This document shows positions 7,725 to 16,896 of a stretch of DNA of 64,000 nt, piece by piece. The notes beneath the pieces were generated by a model. That model did no database searches. It had not been told where the DNA came from and was given only the letters and a program-made list of their open reading frames with translations. Origin of the DNA: JAVBKV01 sp031553885 (lineage in GTDB: Bacteria; Bacteroidota; Bacteroidia; Bacteroidales; Azobacteroidaceae); the NCBI GenBank assembly GCA_031553885.1, contig JAVBKV010000016.1, positions 1 through 64,000 of the forward strand, written 5' to 3'. How positions within the stretch are numbered: position 1 is the first letter of the stretch; each line of letters starts with the position of its first letter. The position numbers and the translations under genes are program-made.

Positions 7725-9077
7725 TTAACTTGCAGCCGTTCCGGCCACTGGAATCACTTCTTGTACTTCAGGAACAGGACCAAAAGCATACGTTTCTGGT
7801 CCTAACTTCTGGGTAGAGGCCATAATCTGGTCCCAGGTCACAAATTTTCCGGTATAAGCAGATTCCCGGCCCATGATAGCAATAAGAGTAGACTGTACAT
7901 GTTTTTCACTATCATTGATGGGCTTATTGGTACGAATAGCAGTCACCAGACGAATTAATTCCTGTCTGTAAGGATCGGGTACCGCCATTGATTGATCTGC
8001 ATCCTCCGGTTTCGGATAAGGGTACTTCCAGGCGACCGAACCATCTAGATTGAAAATCGTATCGAAACAATTCGTATAACCTTTTGTACCATAAATCATA
8101 ATCAGGTGGTTACTATCACAGCCATCAATCTGACGTGAAGTACAGTGGGTCCGTAAACCTGTCTCGTATACATATTCAATGCTAAAAAAATCGAACATAT
8201 CTCCGGTAACCCGGCGTTGCCTGCCTCCGGTCGCTTCCGCTCTCACTGGATGGACATCACCCATAAACCACGACATCATATCAATTTCATGAACAAATTG
8301 CTCTACCACCAAGTCACCCGAAGTCCAACAAAAATTGATCCAGTTACGCAACATATACTCCATATCACTCCATTCGGGACGGCGTTTTTTATTCCACATC
8401 CCTCCGCCCAAACGGGAAACATGAGCCGATACAATATCCCCAATGGCACCACCGGCCACACGACGATATGTTTCTATACAATCTTTTTGTGACCGGCGAA
8501 TCGTACCGCTGATGACCGAGAGATTTTGTTGGGCCGCTCTTTTTCCGGTAATCATAATCCGCCTGGCTCCTACAGGATCGACAGCACAAGGTTTTTCAAT
8601 AAAAGAATGTTTTCCTTTGTTTACGGCATATTCGAAATGATCCGGACGAAATACCGGCGGTGTACATAACAATACCACATCAACCCCCGAATCAATCACT
8701 TTCTGATACGCATCGAAACCGACAAAACAATTTTCATCGGCAATTTCCTGTCCCTTCTTTTTTAATGTTTCCCGGCAACTATCCAGTTTCTCCTTAAACA
8801 CATCACCAAGAGCAGTTATCTGCAATCCATTCCCGGAATCAATAAAATTAATAGCTGCTCCCGTTCCACGTCCACCACATCCTACAAGTCCGGCTTTAAG
8901 CGGTTTACCATCCGGTGCAGAACTCAGTATTTCAGGAACACTGACTTCTTTCAATTCCTCTTTCTTAGGAGTAGAACACCCCGTACTGATAAAGGCGGGT
9001 ACAGTTAAAGTCCCCAGGACTCCCAATGCTGATTTTTTAAAAAAATCTCTGCGATTCGATTCTAACTGATTTTTCAT
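7725..9077 (-). CDS. Tat-exported Gfo/Idh/MocA family oxidoreductase (lipoprotein)
   Basis: This 450-residue NAD(P)-dependent dehydrogenase has a twin-arginine motif (NRRDFFKKS, residues 8-16) and a lipobox ending at Cys34 (ISTGC). It is probably a Tat-dependent lipoprotein. The Rossmann glycine motif reads GLVGCGGRGTGAA near residue 63, and the EKPCAVDP motif near 160 carries the conserved Lys of the family. A second domain with HEIDMMSWF follows. Exported members usually hold NAD tightly, as in glucose-fructose oxidoreductase-like enzymes. It heads the two-gene operon with the isomerase/epimerase downstream. Confidence 0.87.
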   Translation of the reverse strand: MKNQLESNRRDFFKKSALGVLGTLTVPAFISTGCSTPKKEELKEVSVPEILSSAPDGKPLKAGLVGCGGRGTGAAINFIDSGNGLQITALGDVFKEKLDSCRETLKKKGQEIADENCFVGFDAYQKVIDSGVDVVLLCTPPVFRPDHFEYAVNKGKHSFIEKPCAVDPVGARRIMITGKRAAQQNLSVISGTIRRSQKDCIETYRRVAGGAIGDIVSAHVSRLGGGMWNKKRRPEWSDMEYMLRNWINFCWTSGDLVVEQFVHEIDMMSWFMGDVHPVRAEATGGRQRRVTGDMFDFFSIEYVYETGLRTHCTSRQIDGCDSNHLIMIYGTKGYTNCFDTIFNLDGSVAWKYPYPKPEDADQSMAVPDPYRQELIRLVTAIRTNKPINDSEKHVQSTLIAIMGRESAYTGKFVTWDQIMASTQKLGPETYAFGPVPEVQEVIPVAGTAAS

Positions 9078-9127
9078 TGGTATTAATAAATTATAAAATT
9101 TCAGGGTTATTTGCAGGTAAAGATTAA

Positions 9128-9160
9128 CAAAAATATAAAATTCCGGAAATAATTGTCAAA
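9128..9160 (-). promoter_or_regulatory. Promoter of the oxidoreductase-isomerase operon
   Basis: On the minus strand TTTG (9160-9157), 21 bases and TATTTTTG (9135-9128) match the Bacteroidota promoter. They give a leader of about 45 bases before the start at 9077. Confidence 0.6.
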
Positions 9161-9356
9161 ACATTGAATAAAGTCAGATATATTTAACTTTTTATAAGGA
9201 AAAATACCTACAGAAATAACTTACAAACAACTATTTTTGAAGAATCCTTACGGAAGCAATCCAACTAATATAAATAAGTCTGTATAATTCAAAAACTTTA
9301 ACTTACTGTATTTGTTTATATATCAATTGGATCAATCAACTTAAATTAAGGCTATC

Positions 9357-9584
9357 ATGAATAATGTGATTAAAAATCTGGTAAATGCTGCACGCCATTT
9401 CACAGCAACGGACTTCGGCGTATTCAAAATATGTCTGCTGGCAATCGGTATCCTGTTAGGATCATATTTCAGCCTTTTCTTCTTGAAATACATCACCCTG
9501 GTATGGATTATCGGCATTGCGGCATGGATTATCTTAATCATTCAAATTATCCGGTATTTCAATAATCCGAAAGGAGAAGGATAA
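9357..9584 (+). CDS. Small two-helix membrane protein, unknown
   Basis: This 75-residue protein has an amphipathic start (residues 1-22) and two hydrophobic segments, about 24-45 and 48-67. A short charged tail follows, with NNPKGEG at the end. It is the only plus-strand gene between two minus-strand units, and ATG with a positively charged N-terminus makes the start credible. I recognise no family and no function. Similar short membrane proteins are widespread in Bacteroidales. Confidence 0.65.
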   Translation: MNNVIKNLVNAARHFTATDFGVFKICLLAIGILLGSYFSLFFLKYITLVWIIGIAAWIILIIQIIRYFNNPKGEG

Positions 9585-9653
9585 ATTCGATATACAAAAA
9601 GAGCTGAGATCCAGAAAACATTACGAAAATCCGAAGGCTGTTAATCTCCGGAT

Positions 9654-10445
9654 TTATTCGGTATAAATTTCTCTCATTTTCCCGAGATCGACCTCTAGGT
9701 ATTGGGTCAAATAATTTTCCATTCCGCCATATTCATTATCAATAACGTCAAAAGCAGCCTGAATATATTCCGGTCTGACTTCAAACAACGGAGCCAGATA
9801 AGGAATAGAATCCGTTATCGGCTTATATTTATCTTTCAGATATTGGTTGGTCAAAAGATAATCCTGAATAATCGTTTCACGATTTACTCCCAGCGAGGAA
9901 AGGAAAAGAACTGCTGCAAATCCGGCCCTGTCTTTCCCGGCCGAACAGTGAAATAATAAGGGGGCATTTTCCTTCTCCATTAGCAAATGGAAAAATTCCC
10001 GGTACTGCCCCTGATTATCTCTTACAAAATGTTTATTCCCTTCAACCAGCAAAGTAGAAACTGAAGATGAATCTATCTTTGTAAAATCAATGACATTACC
10101 GGTAGCAATAGTAAGAAATACTTGTTTTTTCAACGAAACCGGTGTTTTATCAGGCGCTGCTGCAATTTCGGCAGAATCACGGAAATCGATATCGGTTTTT
10201 AAAGGGATGGAAGTCAGGAAGTTTAAATCCTCATCAGTCAAGTGATGTAAATCGCCGGAACGAAAAACAGTTCTCCATTTTACGGTTTTATTGTCTGCTG
10301 CTTTATAGCCTCCCAAATCGCGTACATTGTAAGCGCCTTCAAGAGGCAACAACCGGCTTTCCTGGCTGGTTTTCGTAGCACAGGACGTTAGTAAAAAAGA
10401 TAGCATAATAATCAATGTTGTTCTATAGTTTTGAATCATTTCCAT
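9654..10445 (-). CDS. Lipoprotein tyrosine-protein phosphatase
   Basis: The signature HCSAGKDRAGF is the HCxxGxxR phosphatase loop (Cys nucleophile, Arg phosphate binder), and NVRDLGG near the N-terminus is typical of the Y_phosphatase3 family. I place the start at 10445, giving 263 residues, because it yields a clean lipoprotein signal with lipobox LLTSC (Cys22). An upstream in-frame start at 10547 would add 34 residues before this signal and is unlikely; 10439 is a possible alternative. The protein should sit on the outside of a membrane and dephosphorylate tyrosine or phosphoinositide-like substrates. Its partner is unknown. Confidence 0.83.
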   Translation of the reverse strand: MEMIQNYRTTLIIMLSFLLTSCATKTSQESRLLPLEGAYNVRDLGGYKAADNKTVKWRTVFRSGDLHHLTDEDLNFLTSIPLKTDIDFRDSAEIAAAPDKTPVSLKKQVFLTIATGNVIDFTKIDSSSVSTLLVEGNKHFVRDNQGQYREFFHLLMEKENAPLLFHCSAGKDRAGFAAVLFLSSLGVNRETIIQDYLLTNQYLKDKYKPITDSIPYLAPLFEVRPEYIQAAFDVIDNEYGGMENYLTQYLEVDLGKMREIYTE

Positions 10446-10559
10446 TACACACTTTTTGAAACAATATCTAAAAATACCGTTTTTCGCATAAAAAAACCGC
10501 TTTGAAACATCTTTTAACATATTGAAAATCAAAAAATATGACCCCATCCCACAGGATAG

Positions 10560-11660
10560 CTACTTCTCTACTATCAACTGATAAGGGATCCTGATAAAAC
10601 GAGGACGATAATCAGAAACCTTATCCGTCGGTTGGTGAGTATTAAGACAATAACTTACCAGCAACATGCCGTTTTCGTCATATTGTGGATGCGCCATCGC
10701 ATTGTATGCGAAAAGGTTCTTGTCATATAGGGGTTCTGGCGTTGAATAAACTTTCTTTTTGTTGGTCCACGGACCTGTCGGGTTATCTGAAACAAACGTA
10801 TAAATATCGTTTTTTCCTATACCTTTTTCTTGTGTAAGAAGAATATAGCGATTTTTATAGGGAAAGACGCTGAACTGTGAACTCACTGCGACATCAATGC
10901 CATCCAACGGATTTGTTTGCAAAGGGTCAGTATTCCAACCGTTGCCATCGAAATATTCACAGTCCTGCAACATGCCTTCTTTAAAGCGTGCCCGGGCAGC
11001 ATGCAACGAAGACGAATATCCTTCAGTCTTGATTCCATAAAAATAGTAGTATCCGCTTTGTTCATAGAATCCGTAACCGTAGTCAACCTGATTGAGCGGA
11101 TAAACAGGTAATTCGATACTATCAATAACCTTGAATTCCGGATAGGACAGCCGGAAATAGGCAATAGCCCGGCAACTGAAATCCCACATATTACCGCCGC
11201 CGAATACAATATTTGAGGCAAACACATGCAATACGGAATCCTGTATGAATCCGTGGTGAGGCCACCAAACAGCGACTTTGCCGTCTATATTTCCTCCGGG
11301 TATCACAGCCTGTGGATGAGCCGGGTTTTCGCCACAACTAGTATGTGCGTTATCACCGTCCAACATAACAAACACGTTACCAAAAACCATACGGGCAGTA
11401 GAATCCCTTTTTCCACAAGTAATTTTACCGACATAAGAATCACCCCAAAGCCATACACTCTGATGCTGTCCTACAGGAATAGATATCGCTCCGTCGCCAG
11501 CGGTAAGTCCGGTATCCCCTTCGGGAAAAAGAAGCCTGCCCATCACTGTGTCAGGGATTACTCCTTTGGGCTTACCAATGTTACTCTGTTGTCCATTGCA
11601 TTTCAGACATCCCACGACGATAATTAATAGGGTAAAAACAATGCTTTTTATCATTTTCAT
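10560..11660 (-). CDS. Secreted beta-propeller protein, GH43/DUF4185-like
   Basis: This 366-residue protein has a signal peptide ending near residue 24 (VVGCLKCNGQ). Blade-like repeats rich in aromatic residues follow, such as SVWLWGDSYVG, YYYFYGIKTEG, FPYKNRYILLTQEKG and LLVSYCLNTHQ. This pattern fits the five-bladed propellers of DUF4185/DUF5005-type proteins and related glycosidases. I cannot point to a full catalytic triad with confidence. The neighbours (a phosphatase lipoprotein on the same strand and a GH123-like enzyme divergent from it) hint at a role in glycan processing, but no polysaccharide-utilisation transporter is present. Confidence 0.65.
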   Translation of the reverse strand: MKMIKSIVFTLLIIVVGCLKCNGQQSNIGKPKGVIPDTVMGRLLFPEGDTGLTAGDGAISIPVGQHQSVWLWGDSYVGKITCGKRDSTARMVFGNVFVMLDGDNAHTSCGENPAHPQAVIPGGNIDGKVAVWWPHHGFIQDSVLHVFASNIVFGGGNMWDFSCRAIAYFRLSYPEFKVIDSIELPVYPLNQVDYGYGFYEQSGYYYFYGIKTEGYSSSLHAARARFKEGMLQDCEYFDGNGWNTDPLQTNPLDGIDVAVSSQFSVFPYKNRYILLTQEKGIGKNDIYTFVSDNPTGPWTNKKKVYSTPEPLYDKNLFAYNAMAHPQYDENGMLLVSYCLNTHQPTDKVSDYRPRFIRIPYQLIVEK

Positions 11661-12230
11661 GTTCCTTTTTTATTTCCAAGATAACAGTTGTACCATGGGC
11701 AATCCATTTTATCTATTTTGAAGTCTCTTCTTTTCATATTGATTGCAAAATTACAAACAATTAACTGAATGATAGAATATTTAAATTTACAATCTTCCCT
11801 ACGACCTGTTAAAAAGCTTTCTGCATAATTAGAGGATAAGATATTCCACATGAAATTTATTTTCAATATCTTTGCTTTTAAAAGGCTAAGTATAGTAGTC
11901 GTCATTGGAAATATGTCAACCATACCCAAAATAGAAGGGTTGATGTCATCCGATGACGGCAACAATCAAATTGGATGCAGGCCCAGACAGCGTTTAGGCA
12001 ATGAAACAAAAAATTAAACTTGAAAATTTATGGACAACAATTTCAGCTATTATTTTATAGTAGAGAACAACAAGGGAAAAGTACCATCTCTTGAAAATGA
12101 TGATGAAGTAGAGAGTGATGAAGCAAATAGCGCGGATTTGGAGAATAAACCATTTATTAAAATAGTAAGTATGACCTCATTTATAAAAAGAAAATTTGAT
12201 ATGTATTTGCCTTGCTGTATTAGGCCTGTG
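11661..12230. other. Intergenic leader between the propeller gene and the GH123-like gene
   Basis: A -7-like TATCTTTG at 11867-11874 probably starts rightward transcription toward the glycosidase gene. Two small frames follow, one of 34 codons from ATG 11913 and one from ATG 12030 that runs in frame into the glycosidase. Neither resembles a known protein. A leader of over 300 bases is unusually long for this genome. Confidence 0.4.
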
Positions 12231-14366
12231 ATGTTGAAAAAATTATTCTTGTTAGCGGTTCTAATTATTCTTTGTCCGATGCTTTTTGCTCAATCTTCTG
12301 AGCAACATCCTATGTTTGAACCTCTGAATCCCGAGGTCATGGCGTCGCAGAATAACCTTTTCTTTAATGCCAAGGTGACGGTCAGCGGATCATTTGAAAA
12401 TGACAGACCGGAATTGGCGGTGGATGGCAATGTAGATCCCGACAAATATTGGGGAGCGGAAAATTTGCCCGTGTGGCTACAGATTGACATGGGCGGAGAA
12501 AAATCTCTTTCAGTCATTCATATCTGGCCGTATTGGAAGGACGGACGCATTTACAAATATAAAATAGAAGGTTCGCAAGACGGGCAGACATGGAAGATGC
12601 TCGTTGATCAGACCGCCAATTCCATCACCGGTACAAAAGACGGGAGTGCCTTTACGTTTAAACCTGTGAATGTACGCTATGTTCGCACGACAATTCTCGA
12701 GAACTCGAGAGGTGCGAAGAGTGGTGGACATATTGTTGAAATACAAGGATTTGAAAAACATGAAAAGGCTGTTTTATCAGGCTCCGCCGTATCTGAAAAT
12801 GCGCGCGTGCCTCAAATAGGTATACCCGATGAAAAAACTAGATTGCAACAGATATCCGCAACAACATGGCGGGGTGAGCGCGTGAATGGTCAAATTGCGC
12901 TGTGGTCAAATAACAATTTGGAGCAGATCTCTCTCAAGGCAACTCATCTCACGAGTGCAAAAGGAGAAAAAATTCCTCTTCAAGTGTCGTTTGTGCGCTT
13001 TACCCGTGCTAAAGATAAATTCTATGCTGACATTATCGACCCGATTGATCGTGTTGATCTCCCCGGCGGTACGACGCGCACAGTGTGGGTAACGGCTGAT
13101 ATTCCAGCGGAGACGTCTCCCGGCATTTACAAGGGCGAAGTATTGGCGAGAGCAAAAGGCGGCAGTATGATCAAGGTACCCGTTAGTGTAGAGGTATTGT
13201 ACCCTGTGTTGCCACCTGCTTCGAAGTGGAAGTGTCACCTGGATCTCTGGCAGCACCCGGCAGCAGTTGCCCGTTGGCACGATGTGCCGATGTGGTCTGA
13301 CGAGCATTTTGCATTGCTTAAACCGATTATGAAAAGGCTTGCCGACGCAGGGCAAAAAAACATTACTTGCTCGTTGCTTGACGAGGCATGGAATGCTCAA
13401 ACCTACGACTGGTGGCCTTCAATGATTCAATGGAACAAAAATTCGGACGGTTCCATGAGCTACGATTATACCATCTTTGACAAATGGGTTTCCTTTATGC
13501 TTAACGACGTCAAGCTGAACGGTATGATCACCTGCTACACCATGATTCCCTGGTCGATGAAGGTCCGCTATTACGACACAGTCAAGGAAGATTACGATTT
13601 CATCGAACTCGATCCCCAAAAGCCTTCCTATGAGGCCGTGTGGGGACCATTTCTTTCCGACTTCCGCAAGCATGTCAAGGCGAAAGGATGGATTGATAGA
13701 ACCTGTATCGGGATCGATGAACGCCCGGATCACATGGTTAGCGCGGCTAAAGCTATTCTCGACAAGTATGCGCCTGAGTTCAAAATCGTTTCGGCAGTGA
13801 ATAATCCGACTGAATTGACAAGAGACGTCTACGACCTCTCCGTGATCATCTATCATGCCAATACTGTGTTTGGCGAATTGGTCGCCAAACGCCGTGCCGA
13901 AGGTAAAAAGACGACATTTTATGTGTGTGTGGTACCCGGTAAGCCCAATACTTTCACAGATTCTCCATTGGTTCAAAGTGAGTGGTTAGGTTTCTTTGCC
14001 GCTGCCAATCATCTTGACGGATTTCTCCGTTGGGCCTATAATTCATGGAGCAAGGATCCTTTTGACACAACAGACTACGCCAACTTTCCGCCGGGCGACT
14101 GCTTCCTTGTGTATCCGGGAAATCTCAGTTCGCTTCGCTTTGAAAAACTGCGTGATGGATTAGAGGAACTTGAGAAAGTCAACATACTTCGCGCCAAAGC
14201 AACTCTGCCCAATGCCAATGCTGCTTTCAAACAGTCCGTAACCGAAATGGATGAGCTTCTTGCCAAGCTATTCACCATTGAAAAGAGTAGAGAAGACCAT
14301 CACCATGCTGATGATTTGCGCCAAGCCATCGAAGCGGTGAATAAAGCATCTATGCTTTTGAAATAA
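12231..14366 (+). CDS. Secreted glycoside hydrolase, GH123-like, with F5/8-type C domain
   Basis: I start at ATG 12231 because the signal peptide begins there (MLKKLFLLAVLIILCPMLFAQ), giving 711 residues. Starting at 12030 would place a 67-residue charged segment before the signal. A discoidin-like carbohydrate-binding domain follows (GSFENDRPELAVDGN, near residues 40-180), then a beta-sandwich and the catalytic domain formerly called DUF4091. CIGIDERPDHM holds adjacent Asp-Glu (about residues 496-497), the pair used for substrate-assisted catalysis in GH123 beta-N-acetylgalactosaminidases. The specificity is inferred. To the eye the base composition is richer in G+C than the flanks, which may indicate transfer. 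Confidence 0.8.
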   Translation: MLKKLFLLAVLIILCPMLFAQSSEQHPMFEPLNPEVMASQNNLFFNAKVTVSGSFENDRPELAVDGNVDPDKYWGAENLPVWLQIDMGGEKSLSVIHIWPYWKDGRIYKYKIEGSQDGQTWKMLVDQTANSITGTKDGSAFTFKPVNVRYVRTTILENSRGAKSGGHIVEIQGFEKHEKAVLSGSAVSENARVPQIGIPDEKTRLQQISATTWRGERVNGQIALWSNNNLEQISLKATHLTSAKGEKIPLQVSFVRFTRAKDKFYADIIDPIDRVDLPGGTTRTVWVTADIPAETSPGIYKGEVLARAKGGSMIKVPVSVEVLYPVLPPASKWKCHLDLWQHPAAVARWHDVPMWSDEHFALLKPIMKRLADAGQKNITCSLLDEAWNAQTYDWWPSMIQWNKNSDGSMSYDYTIFDKWVSFMLNDVKLNGMITCYTMIPWSMKVRYYDTVKEDYDFIELDPQKPSYEAVWGPFLSDFRKHVKAKGWIDRTCIGIDERPDHMVSAAKAILDKYAPEFKIVSAVNNPTELTRDVYDLSVIIYHANTVFGELVAKRRAEGKKTTFYVCVVPGKPNTFTDSPLVQSEWLGFFAAANHLDGFLRWAYNSWSKDPFDTTDYANFPPGDCFLVYPGNLSSLRFEKLRDGLEELEKVNILRAKATLPNANAAFKQSVTEMDELLAKLFTIEKSREDHHHADDLRQAIEAVNKASMLLK

Positions 14367-14385
14367 AACCGACTCTGAGTAGAGT

Positions 14386-14959
14386 TTAGTCTCTGATTTG
14401 TAAGATCTCACTTAAGAGTCGGTTTACTTCTTCAGCTTTCTTCATAACCATCAAATGATCACCGTCCTCAATGAAAAGAGCATCCTGTATTTGTTTGCCG
14501 GGAAAAACCTGGTCTTTTGTCCCATGGATATGATATAAGTTTTCGATTTTTATTGTCGGTTCCCAATGAGTAATCTGATAACTTGCCCACTTCATATATT
14601 CGGGCGAAGTATAAGTCACGCATTGTTCGATATCATCGATAGGCATATCGTAAACTAAATGAGTAAATAGGTTCGAGATGCTTTTATTTGTTATGTATAG
14701 CCGTTTGGGGATATCGGATACCTCCCAGAGAATAACCGACAAGAATGAATGGCTCGGTTACATCTATTGGCTTAGCTAAGGCCTGACCCGAACCTCCAAT
14801 TGAGGTTCACCGAAGTCTTACACTATCCAATTTAATTGTCAATGAATCAATGTAATGGATACAGTTTTCATTACCAATATTACTTTTATTACATCCGAAA
14901 AATGTAAAAATGAAAAACAGAGCAAACGATGTAATAATTCTTGTTCTGTGTTTATTCAT
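14386..14959 (-). pseudogene. Lipoprotein alpha/beta hydrolase, broken in several places
   Basis: Reading leftward from ATG 14959-14957 there is a lipoprotein signal (FTFFGC lipobox) and 47 codons before TGA. A second frame gives ALAKPIDVTEPF then LVGYSLGG, the nucleophile elbow of alpha/beta hydrolases. A third stretch from about 14740 to the stop at 14386 carries the C-terminal half, with the acid region HIHGTKDQVFP and the catalytic-His region IEDGDHLMV. The pieces lie in different frames, and most of the domain between signal and elbow is missing. The gene has therefore suffered internal deletions and frameshifts. Annotating only the last 118 codons as a gene would be misleading. Confidence 0.78.
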
Positions 14960-15039
14960 AATAATCGTTTGATTAAATTATAAAGATAGTATTATTGGGG
15001 ATAATTTGCAATTTTTCGCTGAATATTCCCCAAAATCAT

Positions 15040-15047
15040 TATTTTTG
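15040..15047 (+). promoter_or_regulatory. -7 element before ddh
   Basis: TATTTTTG fits the consensus and lies 35 bases before the ATG at 15082. The -33 region is a T-run without a clear TTTG. Confidence 0.5.
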
Positions 15048-15081
15048 TCGTTTCTAATAATCATTGAAATTAAATAATAAT

Positions 15082-15978
15082 ATGAAAAAAATAAGGGCGG
15101 CCATTGTCGGATATGGTAATATCGGCAGGTATGTACTGGAAGCGCTGGAAGCATCACCTGATTTTGAAGTTGCGGGAATCGTACGTAGAAATCCTACAGA
15201 AAAACCCGCAGAGATCGCTCATCTGGAAGTTGTTGACGATATTCGCAAATTGCAGGATGTTGAGGTAGCTATTCTTTGTACGCCTACCCGCAGCGTAGAA
15301 AAACACGCTAAAGAAATCCTGGCCATGGGAATCAATACGGTCGACAGCTTTGATATTCATGGTGGCATTGTAGAACTTCGCCGCGAACTCGATAAAGCGG
15401 CCAAGGCCGGAAAATCCGTAGCTGTAATCTCAGCGGGATGGGATCCGGGAAGCGATTCTGTAGTGAGGGGTTTGATGGAAGCAATTGTTCCGAAAGGAGT
15501 TACCTATACGAACTTCGGACCAGGGATGAGCATGGGACATACGGTTGCAGTAAAGGCCATTGAGGGAGTCAAAGCCGCTTTATCCATGACAATTCCTACC
15601 GGAACAGGTATTCACCGCCGGATGGTGTACATCGAAGTAAAAGAAGGATATGACTTCAATCAGGTAGCTGCTGCCATCAAGGCGGACGATTATTTTTCCC
15701 ACGACGAAACGCATGTAACTCAGGTGAATTGTGTGGATGACCTGATCGATATGGGGCATGGTGTTCACCTGGTACGCAAAGGTGTTTCGGGTAAAACCCA
15801 GAACCAGTTGCTGGATTTCAATATGAAAATCAACAATCCTGCGTTGACAGCTCAGGTATTAGTCGCCGTGGCACGTGCCAGTTTCAGGCAACAACCAGGT
15901 GCATATACCATGATTGAAATTCCGGTTATCGATATGCTGGCAGGAGAAAGAGAAGATTTAATCCGAAAATTAGTATAA
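15082..15978 (+). CDS. ddh: Meso-diaminopimelate D-dehydrogenase
   Basis: This NADPH-dependent enzyme converts tetrahydrodipicolinate and ammonia directly to meso-diaminopimelate, for lysine and peptidoglycan. The 298-residue protein opens with the Rossmann motif VGYGNIGRYVLEAL and continues with CTPTRSVEKH, SAGWDPGSDS and FGPGMSMGHTVAVK, characteristic of the Ddh family. I use ATG 15082, since an upstream TTG at 15064 would only add six residues in front of the nucleotide-binding strand. lgt follows three bases after the stop, so the two are cotranscribed. lysC and lysA lie further right in the window (30732 and 32115). Confidence 0.93.
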   Translation: MKKIRAAIVGYGNIGRYVLEALEASPDFEVAGIVRRNPTEKPAEIAHLEVVDDIRKLQDVEVAILCTPTRSVEKHAKEILAMGINTVDSFDIHGGIVELRRELDKAAKAGKSVAVISAGWDPGSDSVVRGLMEAIVPKGVTYTNFGPGMSMGHTVAVKAIEGVKAALSMTIPTGTGIHRRMVYIEVKEGYDFNQVAAAIKADDYFSHDETHVTQVNCVDDLIDMGHGVHLVRKGVSGKTQNQLLDFNMKINNPALTAQVLVAVARASFRQQPGAYTMIEIPVIDMLAGEREDLIRKLV

Positions 15979-15980
15979 TC

Positions 15981-16817
15981 ATGTTGTCATACATTACCTG
16001 GACCGCTGATCCGGTTGCTTTCACCATTCCTTTTATCGGCAGGGAAGTCCGTTGGTACGGAATTGCTTTTGCCGTTGGTTTTGCTTTGGGTGCCTATATC
16101 GTCCATAAAGTATGGAAAAAAGAAGGTTTGAAAGAAGAATGGTTTGATAAACTGTTTTTCTACGTAATTGTCGCAGCCACAGTAGGAGCGAGGTTGGGAC
16201 ATTGTCTCTTCTATAATCCGGATTATTACCTGGCACATCCGCTCGAAATTTTTAAAATATGGGAGGGTGGATTAGCTAGTCATGGCGGAACACTGGGTAT
16301 CATTATTGCCATTTATATCTATTCGAAAAAGGTAACACACAAAAGCATGCTATGGACTTTCGATCGCCTGGTATTGCCTGTGGGGTTTGTCGCTGCGTTG
16401 ATCCGGCTGGGTAATCTGATGAATCATGAAATTTATGGGCATGAAACTACAGCACCCTGGGCCTTTCGTTTTATTACCAATATACAAGCCTGGGAACACA
16501 AAATACCTCCTGTCTTTTCACCTCCTTCACATCCCACCCAGATCTATGAAGCCATCTGTTATATCCTGACTTCATGCATTTGCTTGTGGTTATATTATAA
16601 AAAAGATGCCGCCAAATACCAGGGATTGATTTTTGGAATATTCCTGATTGGAATTTTTCTTTCCCGTTTTTTTATTGAATTTTTTAAAAACGTCCAGGAA
16701 AGTTTCGAAGAAAGTTGGATCCTCAATATGGGTCAACTCCTCAGCATTCCGTTTATCCTTGTCGGATGCTGGCTTGCCTACAAAGGAATAAAAGAAATGA
16801 AACAACAAAATAATTGA
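15981..16817 (+). CDS. lgt: Prolipoprotein diacylglyceryl transferase
   Basis: Lgt moves diacylglycerol from phosphatidylglycerol to the lipobox cysteine of prolipoproteins in the inner membrane. The 278-residue protein has about seven membrane segments. Family motifs seen are RWYGIAFAVGF near the start, WEGGLASHGG near residue 95 and the signature RLGNLMNHEIYG near 150. A Glu/Arg-containing loop ahead of the last helices is also present. It sits directly behind ddh. Many lipoproteins encoded in this window depend on this enzyme. The stop codon is the first part of the long inverted repeat at 16812-16882. Confidence 0.95.
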   Translation: MLSYITWTADPVAFTIPFIGREVRWYGIAFAVGFALGAYIVHKVWKKEGLKEEWFDKLFFYVIVAATVGARLGHCLFYNPDYYLAHPLEIFKIWEGGLASHGGTLGIIIAIYIYSKKVTHKSMLWTFDRLVLPVGFVAALIRLGNLMNHEIYGHETTAPWAFRFITNIQAWEHKIPPVFSPPSHPTQIYEAICYILTSCICLWLYYKKDAAKYQGLIFGIFLIGIFLSRFFIEFFKNVQESFEESWILNMGQLLSIPFILVGCWLAYKGIKEMKQQNN

Positions 16818-16882
16818 GAATTGAGAGTGGAGAATTGAGAATGAAAAAATTATTCTCAATTCTCCACTCTCAATTCTCAATT
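16812..16882. repeat. 31-base perfect inverted repeat between lgt and fprA
   Basis: The arms at 16812-16842 and 16852-16882 are exact reverse complements with a 9-base loop (16843-16851). Each arm is itself built of the word GAATTGAGA repeated around GAGTGG. It overlaps the lgt stop and ends 14 bases before the next start. It could end or stabilise the lgt transcript, but its internal repeats point to a mobile or slippage-derived repeat family. Confidence 0.9.
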
Positions 16883-16896
16883 TTAAAAATAATTCT

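Noticed and set aside
11913..12017. Short 34-codon frame in the GH123 leader
   Set aside because: It resembles nothing and has no start context; it could be a leader peptide but there is no evidence.
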